From CAVRAZ01 sp963719135 (GTDB lineage Bacteria; Pseudomonadota; Gammaproteobacteria; DSM-19610), in contig CAVRAZ010000001.1 in the NCBI GenBank assembly GCA_963719135.1, positions 248,001 to 312,000 on the forward strand: a stretch of 64,000 nt of DNA. Direction: 5' to 3'. Position 1 is the stretch's first letter. The number at the start of each line of letters is the position of its first letter. The translations under genes and the position numbers were made by a program. Below the pieces are notes generated by a model. The model saw nothing but the letters and a program-made list of their open reading frames with translations. It had not been told where the DNA came from and made no database searches. Shown here one piece after another: positions 30,102 to 36,706 of this stretch.

Positions 30102-30701
30102 ATGACTGCATTCCGATCCCTTCCAAGCCATTCGCTGATCGATGCCGTGGGTCTGTTCAGAAACATCGATACGCCGCACGCAAAGGTCAAGCTTGACAGC
30201 CCGGCAGTACTGGTCATGACCGATCTGCGCCGGTCCCAGGCGGTTACCGTCGATCCCGATAAACCGATCGATGTCGCGCTGCAAAAGATGAAAGCCGCGG
30301 GCGTGCGCCTGCTGTTCGTGACCAGCGACGAGGATCGGATCGCAGGCGTGGTGACCTCAACGGACATTCAGGGTGAACTTCCGGTGAGGTTGCAGCGCGA
30401 GCGGTTGTTGCGCCGCGAAGATATCGTGGTACGCGACATCATGACGGTTACACCCAGGCTCGAACTCCTGTGGGTTGGCGATGTACTGGAAGCGTCGGTC
30501 GGCGACATCGTGGAAACGTTGCGCAAGTCGGGTCGCCGGCACGCATTGGTGTTCGACCTCGAACCGGGATCCGGAAGAAACGCCATTCGCGGCATATTTT
30601 CCGCATCGCAGATCAGTCAACAACTGGGGCAGGTGATCGATTTACCGCCCGTCGCGCGCACCTTCGCCGAAGTCGAACTGGCATTGAACGGATCTGCCTG
30701 A
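30102..30701 (+). CDS. CBS-domain pair protein
   Basis: A 199-residue protein with an optimal AAGGAGGT ribosome site 5 bases before its ATG. Two CBS modules: residues about 38-95 (MTDLRRSQAVTVDPDKPIDVAL, AAGVRLLFVTSDEDRIAGVVTSTDI) and about 110-180 (VVRDIMTVTPRLELL, GIFSASQIS). CBS pairs bind adenine nucleotides and regulate partners in the cytosol. It lies upstream of a broken tauE gene. Expression is likely strong given the ribosome site. Confidence 0.85.
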   Translation: MTAFRSLPSHSLIDAVGLFRNIDTPHAKVKLDSPAVLVMTDLRRSQAVTVDPDKPIDVALQKMKAAGVRLLFVTSDEDRIAGVVTSTDIQGELPVRLQRERLLRREDIVVRDIMTVTPRLELLWVGDVLEASVGDIVETLRKSGRRHALVFDLEPGSGRNAIRGIFSASQISQQLGQVIDLPPVARTFAEVELALNGSA

Positions 30702-30780
30702 GGGATCCTCCGCAACCGGCGGCGACCTGTATCGACAGAGATCGCCGTGCACACTGCCGGCCCCATGCCGCCGGTCGTCG

Positions 30781-31062
30781 ATGCTGTCCCCCCCTTGCCA
30801 TTGACTTTCTCGCCTGCTTCATTCGCGGCATCACCGGGTTCGGCTCGGGTCTCATCGCAGTGCCGTTGCTGGCGCATTTCCTGCCTCTTCGGACGGTCGT
30901 GCCTTGGAAGCATCTGCTGGCGGCATCGCCTGTACGGGCGCTCGGTCTCGATCTTGGACACCGGGTCCACATCTGGGTGTGGGGCGTAGACGGCTCATGA
31001 CGTTGATCGGTGCGTTGCGGATTGCCAGCGGCCTGTCGCTGCTCTGGAAAGCGGCGGCGTGA
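30781..31062 (+). pseudogene. TauE/SafE-type sulfite/sulfonate exporter remnant with internal deletion
   Basis: The N-terminal TauE signature reads FLACFIRGITGFGSGLIAVPLL and continues to LRTVVPWKHLLAASPVRALGL. The reading is out of frame with the ATG at 30781 because of a run of seven C (30788-30794); six would give MLSPLAIDFLACF. After about 70 codons the frame ends, and a C-terminal fragment follows (LIGALRIASGLSLLWKA, 31000-31050). About 180 codons are missing between them. TauE exports sulfite or sulfonates, which fits the sulfur theme, but this copy cannot be functional. Confidence 0.7.
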
Positions 31063-31202
31063 ACTGAAAGCGAGTGCCGCCGGACGAGAGACTTTGAGTA
31101 TTACTGATTCCCACTACAAAAAGCCGTTCGATTCCTTCGAGCAACTTTTTGAGCGGGCGCTGGAAAGCAGCGCCGCGACCGACATCGTCTCCGACGCATT
31201 CA

Positions 31203-31210
31203 GACGAATT
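31203..31210. repeat. Left copy of the IS256 target-site duplication
   Basis: GACGAATT, identical to 32519-32526; 8 bases is the usual duplication length for IS256-family insertions. Confidence 0.85.
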
Positions 31211-32518
31211 GAAGGTGCAAAAAGAACTGTGTAACTGGTTATCCTTAATAATGCTTGGAGGAGCGAGAGATGACCAGAGTGAAGACGAAAGAAGACGCGT
31301 TGCTGGATGAGCTGCTGAAGGATTACTCGGGTCCCAAGGAGATTTTGGGGGAGAACGGGGTGCTCGAGCAGTTGCAGAAAAGGCTGGTGGAGCGGGCCCT
31401 GGAGGCGGAGCTGACAGATCACCTTGGCTATGAAGTCCATGACCGGGCGACGGGTGCGAATCGGCGCAATGGCAAGGGCCGCAAGACCCTCCAGGGCGAT
31501 GCCGGGCAATTCAACATTGAGATTCCCAGAGACCGGGAGGGGAGCGTCGAGCCGCAGATTGTGAAGAAGCGCCAGCGCCGGCTGGAAGGCTTTGACGAGA
31601 AGGTATTAGCCTTGTACAGCGGTGGCCTGAGTAGCCGCGAGATCCAGGCTCAGCTTGAGGATCTGTAGGGCGTTGAGGTTTCACCGACGCTGATCTCTAA
31701 CGTCACCGACGCGGTACTGGACGAGGTGAAAGCGTGGCGGTCGCGCCCGCTTGAAGCGCTCTACCCGATCCTGTATTTCGACGCCCTGTGCGTTAAATCG
31801 CGCCAGGACGGTGCGGTGAAGAATAAGGCCGTGTACCTGGCTCTGGGCATCAACCTGGAGGGCGAGAAGGAACTGTTGGGTCTGTGGATGGCCGAGACCG
31901 AGGGCGCCAAGTTCTGGCTGTCGGTGTTCAACGAGCTGAAGAACCGGGGCGTTGATGATGGCTTCGTGGCCTGCGTTGACGGTCTTAAGGGGCTGCCGGA
32001 GGCGATCGAGGCGGTCTACCCCGAGACCCAGGTCCAGTTGTGCATCGTCCACAAGGTGCGCGGTGCGCTCAAGTACGTACCCTGGAAAGAGCGCAAGGCC
32101 GTTGCCACCGACCTGCGCGCCATTTATGGCGCGGCGACCCTGGCCGAGGCCAAGCAAGCGCTGGAGCACTTCTCGACGCGCTGGGACGAGAAATACCCGG
32201 CGATCAGCCCCAGCTGGCGGGCGGACTGGGGGCGGCTGACGGTGTTCTTTGACTACCCGCCTGAGATTCGCCGGGTGATCTACACGACCAATGCGATTGA
32301 ATCGTTGAACTACTCGATGCGCAAGCTGATCAAGAACCGTGGCGCCTTCCCCAGCGATGAATCGATTTTCAAGCTGCTGTATCTCGGCTTGAACCGGGTG
32401 GCAAAGAAGTGGACGATGTCGATACGAAACTGGAAGGCAGCACTCAATCAGTTCGTCATTATGTTCGCTGAGCGAGTACCCGTGTGAACGCCGGTTACAC
32501 AGTTAAATTGACACCCTC
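31211..32518 (+). mobile_element. IS256-family insertion sequence, 1,308 bp
   Basis: Ends are imperfect inverted repeats of about 28 bases with 21 matches; both share the core AACTGTGTAAC. Left end begins GAAGGTG and the right end, inverted, begins GAGGGTG. Flanked by 8-base direct repeats GACGAATT (31203-31210, 32519-32526). It carries one transposase frame with an internal TAG. Length is typical for the family. It inserted near the end of a tiny plus-strand frame. Confidence 0.9.
31270..32487 (+). pseudogene. IS256-family transposase interrupted by an amber codon
   Basis: The ATG at 31270 follows GGAGGAGCGAG. The N-terminal part includes LTDHLGYEVHDRATGANRRNG and LALYSGGLSSREIQAQLEDL, then TAG at 31666-31668 where relatives have the tyrosine of LYGVEVSPTLIS. 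The same frame continues, with catalytic Asp in LYFDALCVKSR, second Asp in ACVDGLKGLPEAI and Glu in YTTNAIESLNYSMRKLIK, to a TGA at 32487. Full length would be 405 residues. A single base change (TAC or TAT to TAG) explains it; without suppression the element is not autonomous. Confidence 0.88.
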
Positions 32519-32526
32519 GACGAATT
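32519..32526. repeat. Right copy of the IS256 target-site duplication
   Basis: GACGAATT, identical to 31203-31210. Confidence 0.85.
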
Positions 32527-32663
32527 CAGCGTGTCGAAAAGAACAGATAACCAACCCAGGTGACAACGCCGATCAAAATTGCATACTGCGCGAACAGACA
32601 GACGAAGGGCATGTTGCCACAGACTTCACGAAAGCGGCAGGATTTGTTCGGACAATTCTTCAT
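32526..32663 (-). CDS. 45-residue cysteine-rich membrane protein, unknown
   Basis: The ATG at 32663 is preceded by GGAGGAAGAGGAAACG, a strong ribosome site. The N-terminal half has four cysteines (CPNKSCRFREVC and PFVC), and the rest is one membrane helix (LFAQYAILIGVVTWVGYLFF) with a short basic tail. Its stop codon begins on the last base of the IS target duplication, so the protein itself was not damaged. No family recognised; the cysteine spacing could bind a metal or haem. Confidence 0.6.
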   Translation of the reverse strand: MKNCPNKSCRFREVCGNMPFVCLFAQYAILIGVVTWVGYLFFSTR

Positions 32664-32763
32664 CGTTTCCTCTTCCTCCCAAAGACCTCTCGATACTAGC
32701 ATCACAACTTTCAAGATGCCCAGTCCATTTTCCCCCGTCCGCTTGGTGATTCTTTGTTGTAAT

Positions 32764-32788
32764 ACTTCAGCGACTTTCGTGCTGAAGT
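32764..32788. repeat. 8-bp inverted repeat upstream of the Cys-rich small gene
   Basis: Arms ACTTCAGC and GCTGAAGT with a 9-base loop, about 100 bases upstream of the minus-strand start at 32663. Could be an operator or leader hairpin. Confidence 0.45.
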
Positions 32789-33027
32789 TATTAGGTACAT
32801 ACTATAATTCAATTTTACGCCACAACCAGACAATTTGCCATCCGGTCATTCCGAAAGCCGGTTCATGACACGGGTAACGCTCGGCGAGGTCCGCCCGCCA
32901 GGTTAAAATAATGTCGGCCATCGCCTGCGCCGTCGGATTCGTCGTCTTGACACCACAACGCGAAACCGTTGAAGTCCTTACCCACGATGAACTGTCGTAC
33001 ACTGGCGCGCAATCAACGCCTGTCAAC

Positions 33028-33041
33028 TTGATGTGAGTCAA
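33028..33041 (+). promoter_or_regulatory. FNR/Anr box
   Basis: TTGAT-GTGA-GTCAA, a perfect match to the TTGAT-N4-GTCAA form used by FNR, Anr and Dnr. It lies 75 bases upstream of the preferred start of the hydrolase gene at 33116. No good -10 is seen at class II distance on the plus strand, so the start site is uncertain. Confidence 0.6.
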
Positions 33042-33115
33042 ATACTACCGATGGTGCAAATCAGGCGGTGCGATTTTTTCGGCGTACCGCATACACGCAA
33101 GCGCGGGTAATCCCT

Positions 33116-34015
33116 GTGACCAACACTCAGTCAGCCGATCGCCAGTCATCGATTCTACGTCTCCCTGACGGGCGCGGGCTCGGCTACGGCCGTTACGGTG
33201 ATGAAGCCGCCGATGCGACCCTGTTCTATTTTCACGGGCTGCCGGGATCGCGGCTCGAAGCCCGCCTGCTGGACGCGCCAGGTCGCGCCGCCGGCATCCG
33301 TGTCGTCGCCGTCGACCGACCCGGCTACGGTCTTTCGAGCCCCTGCCCTGGGCGCGGCTGGCTGGATTGGCCGACGGATGTGGCCGACCTTGCCGACGCC
33401 TTGAAGGTGCCTAGGTTCGACATTCTTGGGGTCTCCGGCGGCGGACCCTTCGCGCTGGCCTGCGCGCACACCCTTGCCGCCCGCGTCAAACGGGTCGGGC
33501 TGGTGTGTCCGCTTGGCCCGGTGACGGACGCCGGACTGCGGCAGGCGATGCACTGGCGCTTCCGCCTGGCGTTCGACCTGGCGCAGCGCTCCCCCGCACT
33601 GTTCAGCCTGATCTACGTGTCGCCCGTGCGTCTGTTCGCCAGACACGGCGCCGATCAACTGATCTGGCTTCTGGGTGGGACCCTCGGTGGAAAAGATCGC
33701 GAAATACTGCGTGAGCCCGCGACGACCGCATGGCTGGGAGAGAATCTTCAGGAATCACTGAGACAGTCAGGTGAGGGAGCGCTGGAAGACGCGCATCTGC
33801 AAACGCTGTCCTGGCCGTTCGAACTGGGCGAAATTCGGGTTCCGGTCAGGCTCTGGCACGGCGACGCCGACCCCATCGTGCCGGTGACCCACAGCCGGTT
33901 CATGCACGAGCGGATTCCAGGGTCCAAACTGCACATCTTCTCCGGCGAGGGCCACTTTTCCCTGCCGATCCGGTACGTCGAACAGGTACTGCAGGAATTA
34001 TTGCACGGGAAATGA
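33116..34015 (+). CDS. Alpha/beta hydrolase
   Basis: A 299-residue protein from the GTG at 33116 (a GTG at 33068 would add 16 residues). The alpha/beta hydrolase fold shows the oxyanion segment FHGLPGSRLEARLLD, DRPGYGLSS, the nucleophile elbow GVSGGGPFAL (Ser), the acid in HGDADPIVPV and the catalytic His in GEGHFSLP. Substrate unknown. It converges with the sulfur globule gene; an FNR/Anr box upstream suggests oxygen-dependent expression. Confidence 0.85.
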   Translation: MTNTQSADRQSSILRLPDGRGLGYGRYGDEAADATLFYFHGLPGSRLEARLLDAPGRAAGIRVVAVDRPGYGLSSPCPGRGWLDWPTDVADLADALKVPRFDILGVSGGGPFALACAHTLAARVKRVGLVCPLGPVTDAGLRQAMHWRFRLAFDLAQRSPALFSLIYVSPVRLFARHGADQLIWLLGGTLGGKDREILREPATTAWLGENLQESLRQSGEGALEDAHLQTLSWPFELGEIRVPVRLWHGDADPIVPVTHSRFMHERIPGSKLHIFSGEGHFSLPIRYVEQVLQELLHGK

Positions 34016-34074
34016 AAACGGCCGCTCCGCCAAGGCTTGCAGCCCCGGCGAAACAGCCGTTCGGGATCAGCCGG

Positions 34075-34419
34075 TTACCAGCCGCCGCCAGGACCGCCCC
34101 AGCCGCCGTAGCCCGGATAGCCGCCGTAGCCGCCATAGCCCGGGTAGCCGCCCCAGCCGTAGCCGGGATAGCCATAGCCGTAGCCAGGATAGCCGTAGCC
34201 CTCGCCATAACCGCGGCCATAGCCGCGGCCATAGCCGCTGCCATGACCGTGACCACTGAAGCCCATATTGAAGTCGCCGTCGCCGAACATATCCCCCATT
34301 CCGTCGCCAAGACCGTTACCCCAACCTGGGCCGCCCCACCATGCCTGTGCATTGGTCAACGGCAACGCCGCCGCCATGGCAATGGCCGCTGCAATTGACG
34401 TTTTCTTCCAGTTTTTCAT
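34075..34419 (-). CDS. Sulfur globule family protein (Gly/Tyr-rich)
   Basis: A 114-residue protein with signal peptide (IAAAIAMAAALPLTNAQA, cleavage before WW near residue 26). The mature part begins AWWGGPGWGNGLGDGMGD and FNMGFSG, then GYGRGYGRGYG and GYPGYG repeats to the end. This is the pattern of the sulfur globule proteins (CV1/CV2-like, SgpA/SgpB) that coat periplasmic sulfur granules in sulfur-oxidising Chromatiales. The ATG follows GGGAGGT. A putative FNR/Anr class II promoter lies upstream (34505-34545). It is the strongest lifestyle marker in this window. Confidence 0.85.
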   Translation of the reverse strand: MKNWKKTSIAAAIAMAAALPLTNAQAWWGGPGWGNGLGDGMGDMFGDGDFNMGFSGHGHGSGYGRGYGRGYGEGYGYPGYGYGYPGYGWGGYPGYGGYGGYPGYGGWGGPGGGW

Positions 34420-34475
34420 CGTAATTACCTCCCCTAGGTATCTTGAACAACATCCAGTCAGAAAGCCGAAAAGAC

Positions 34476-34493
34476 GCTCCGGAACTCCGGAGC
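34476..34493 (-). promoter_or_regulatory. Hairpin in the 5' leader of the sulfur globule gene
   Basis: Perfect 7-base stem GCTCCGG-AACT-CCGGAGC inside the predicted 78-base leader (start near 34497). It could stabilise the abundant sulfur globule mRNA. Confidence 0.5.
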
Positions 34494-34504
34494 TTCTTGC
34501 TTAA

Positions 34505-34545
34505 AATGTAGCAGGCTATTTGCGCTCCTCAATGACACAGATCAA
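34505..34545 (-). promoter_or_regulatory. FNR/Anr class II promoter of the sulfur globule gene
   Basis: On the minus strand TTGAT-CTGT-GTCAT (34545-34532) matches the Anr/FNR consensus at 9 of 10 positions. A -10 candidate TACATT (34510-34505) sits so that a start near 34497 places the box centre at -41.5, the exact class II distance. No good -35 is present, as expected for an activator-dependent promoter. Confidence 0.65.
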
Positions 34546-35022
34546 GGAACCGGCACTGCTACAAGTGCTCATTTTTCGCCCGTTTTGTGTACTACTTGAG
34601 CCGCGCCCGGTCTTGCTCCGGCGCGGTCCTCGGAAATAGGGGTCACCGGCCCGAACGACCGGGCGTGTGGCCGGCGGCGGTCCGCTCGAGCGTCACGCGC
34701 AGCCTGCAAGCGCAAAAGATCCTCCGGTAACGCGAAACCGAATTCACGGCGGTAAGCGCGCATTGAACTCAAACGGGGAAATGGTCAGTACCCTGAACTC
34801 GGCGAGAAATGCGGGCCGGGTGTTGTGCAGCGCCTCGAACGCCACGCGCTGTGGGTCGTCGGTGCTGAAGTATGTCCGGTCGTCGTTGGAAAAGCTAAGG
34901 AACCGGGCGCCGTAAATGTACAGGCACGCCACCGAAAGAACATGGAGGGCAGCGAGTCGCCAGTAGGTCAGGAGGCGATCGGTAAACGCAGTGACCCAGC
35001 GGACTCCTGTGTCCGCCGGCCC
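34546..35022. other. Intergenic region with a possible small membrane ORF
   Basis: About 480 bases. On the minus strand an open frame runs from the TetR stop (35023) to 34744 and reads LLTYWRLAALHVLSVACLYIYG, then FLSFSNDDRTYFSTDDPQRVAFEALHN. This looks like a helix plus acidic domain, but there is no ATG or ribosome site (a GTG at 34932 is the best start). It may be a decayed small gene once co-transcribed with tetR. Nothing was recognised from 34546 to 34740. Confidence 0.35.
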
Positions 35023-35649
35023 TTAGCGTCGTTCGAGTGAGTGCAGATAGTCGACGACGCCGCCCAGGCAACTGGCCAGACGGTCGGCGTCCTGTGAGCA
35101 CTTTGCCAGCCCGATGCAGCCTTCGATTGCGGCCTGAATGAATGCAGCGGTCGTGTCGCAGTCGATATCGCCCCTGATGCGGCCGGTCGCGACCGCCTGC
35201 TGCAGCGCCTGGCGCGTCGTAGCGTGCCAGAGCTGCACCAGATTATCGAGACGGGCCCGGAACCCGGCATCGATGGGCGCCATCTCCTGGATCAGATTGT
35301 TCAGGGGGCAACCGAATTCGACGACGCGCCGGGACTCATCGCTGGGCAACGCCTTGATGACCTGGATCAGCGCGTCGAGGGAGTCGTTTCCTGACTGAAT
35401 CGGCTCGAGCCACAAGGCCTCGATCATCGGCTGGATCACTTCTTCCACCACGGCGTAGCCCAGCGCCTGCTTGTTGGAGAAATGGTGGTAGAGGGCGCCC
35501 TTGGTCAACCCCGTTTCCGCCAGTACCTCGTCCAGGCGCATGCCCTGGTAGCCCTTGCGGTAAAGCAGGTCGAACGCCGCGAGCAGGATACACTCGCGAG
35601 TACGGTCCGGATCGCGTGGGGTTCGGCTGTGCCCGCCCGCTGAGTTCAT
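35023..35649 (-). CDS. TetR-family transcriptional regulator
   Basis: A 208-residue protein with an N-terminal TetR DNA-binding domain: ECILLAAFDLLYRKGYQGMRLDEVLAETGLTKGALYHHFSNKQAL, given here in the pieces ECILLAAFDLLYRKGYQG and TGLTKGALYHHFSNKQAL. The C-terminal ligand domain contains FGCPLNNLIQEM with one cysteine and is similar in outline to the NemR/AcuR group. It is divergent from dsrE2, and palindromes in the shared promoter region suggest autoregulation and control of that gene. The ATG at 35649 replaces upstream starts that lack support. Confidence 0.9.
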   Translation of the reverse strand: MNSAGGHSRTPRDPDRTRECILLAAFDLLYRKGYQGMRLDEVLAETGLTKGALYHHFSNKQALGYAVVEEVIQPMIEALWLEPIQSGNDSLDALIQVIKALPSDESRRVVEFGCPLNNLIQEMAPIDAGFRARLDNLVQLWHATTRQALQQAVATGRIRGDIDCDTTAAFIQAAIEGCIGLAKCSQDADRLASCLGGVVDYLHSLERR

Positions 35650-35700
35650 GGATATGTGCCCTTTCCCGCCGGTTCGGCTGGTAACTGTACCAAAATCGCC

Positions 35701-35730
35701 TTGACAAACCGTCCGGTTGGTTTCTATGCT
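35701..35730 (+). promoter_or_regulatory. Sigma70 promoter with internal TetR-type operator, dsrE2
   Basis: TTGACA (35701-35706), 18-base spacer, TATGCT (35725-35730). The spacer holds two overlapping palindromes: AAACC-N8-GGTTT (35706-35723) and ACCG-TC-CGGT (35708-35717). A repressor bound here would block RNA polymerase; the divergent TetR protein is the obvious candidate. Confidence 0.7.
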
Positions 35731-35878
35731 AACAAGCGCAGGGTTAACAGGCAACCAGATTCCGCTGCACGGACGCCGGCCGCGAATCGCCCCGCCGTAT
35801 TCCAGTGGGCACGCCTGAGCACCTGCCGGCGTGCGTTTCCCGGCCCGTAATCACTTGGCACTCAATCAGGAGATCACT

Positions 35879-36481
35879 ATGAACACTCAACTCAACGGCA
35901 GCCAGATGGACGAATGGCTGAACAAGAAACTCGATGAACTGCTACCCGCCAAGCTGCAGAAGATCGAAGACGCGAGAACCCCGTCCATGGCTATTATCGC
36001 CACGAAAGGCACGCTGGATTGGGCCTACCCGCCCTTCATACTGGCCTCGACGGCCTCCGCACTGGGGTGGGACACGTCCATGTTCTTCACGTTCTATGGC
36101 CTGCTGCTCCTGAAGAAGGAAATACCCTGCGAAGTGAGCCCGCTGGGCAATCCGGCCATGCCGATGAAGATGCCGTTCGGACCCAAGTGGTTCCGGGATT
36201 TTTCCTGGCCCATGCCCAACCTCCTCATGGCGGGCGTTCCCGGGTTCGAGAAAGTTGCGACCAGCCTGATGAAGAAGACATTCAAGAACAAGGGTGTTGC
36301 CAGCGTGGAAGAACTGCGCTCGCTGTGTCTCGAGGCCGACGTCAAAATGCTCGCCTGCCAGATGACCGTCGATGTGTTCGGGTTTACCCGCGACGACTTC
36401 ATTCCCGAGGTGCAGGACTACGTGGGCGCCACGTACTTCCTGCCGGTTGCGCAGAAATCGGACGTTTGCCTTTTCATCTGA
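35879..36481 (+). CDS. DsrE2-type (DsrE/DsrF-like) sulfur-trafficking protein
   Basis: A 200-residue protein. ATKGTLDWAYPPFILAST and LGWDTSMFFTFYGLLLLKK open the DsrE fold with hydrophobic helices; EVSPLGNPAMPMKMPFGP, then LMKKTFKNKGVASVEELR and VKMLACQMTVDVFGFTRDD contain the conserved cysteine of DsrE2. DsrE2 proteins pass sulfur or bind persulfide, usually with rhodanese and TusA, near the membrane. The ATG follows AGGAG. It stands alone under a TetR-controlled promoter rather than in an rhd-tusA operon. Confidence 0.88.
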   Translation: MNTQLNGSQMDEWLNKKLDELLPAKLQKIEDARTPSMAIIATKGTLDWAYPPFILASTASALGWDTSMFFTFYGLLLLKKEIPCEVSPLGNPAMPMKMPFGPKWFRDFSWPMPNLLMAGVPGFEKVATSLMKKTFKNKGVASVEELRSLCLEADVKMLACQMTVDVFGFTRDDFIPEVQDYVGATYFLPVAQKSDVCLFI

Positions 36482-36706
36482 ACGCACGCTACACGCCGCG
36501 CGATGTACGCGCGTCCGTGGAGCTGATGCCTCCCGTTACGCCCGGCCCGCCCGGGCGTTAATTTGTTCGCCCCGCGACCACGCGGCAGCTACCTCAGGAA
36601 TCCTTCGGTCCGTCCGCTCCGCAACCCCGGGCGACTGCGCGCATCTCCTGGATTTATCACCCGTCGGGCAGATTGTGCGAGAATCCGCAGTTTGAGATTC
36701 AGCATC

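Larger units (their letters stand above)
31094..32550 (+). pseudogene. Small gene split by the IS256 element
   Basis: Reading from a TTG at 31094 gives SITDSHYKKPFDSFEQL, FERALESSAATDIVSD and AFRRI, reaching the target site at 31203-31210. Removing the element and one 8-base duplicate rejoins the frame at 32527 to give FRRIQRVEKNR and a TAA at 32548-32550: a 46-residue, charged, helical protein. The weak TTG start and short length leave doubt that it is coding, but the exact reconstruction supports it. In the intact locus its 3' end would overlap that of the convergent small gene at 32526-32663. Confidence 0.5.
32664..33115. other. Intergenic region with palindromes and an FNR/Anr box
   Basis: About 450 bases. 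Contains an inverted repeat ACTTCAGC-N9-GCTGAAGT (32764-32788), a 25-base palindrome with GTCAT/ATGAC ends (32845-32869) that resembles the ends of the element at 60986-61051, and an FNR/Anr box at 33028-33041. A 79-codon minus-strand frame covers much of it but overlaps the palindrome and looks non-coding. Confidence 0.5.

Noticed and set aside
32795..32808. TATAAT at 32803-32808 as a plus-strand promoter
   Set aside because: No acceptable -35 at 16-18 bases and no plus-strand gene start close downstream.
32802..33041. 79-codon minus-strand frame
   Set aside because: Covers a palindromic repeat and the FNR box; no ribosome site or domain.
34569..34772. 67-codon minus-strand frame beyond tetR
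   Set aside because: GC-driven open frame with no ribosome site or recognisable fold.
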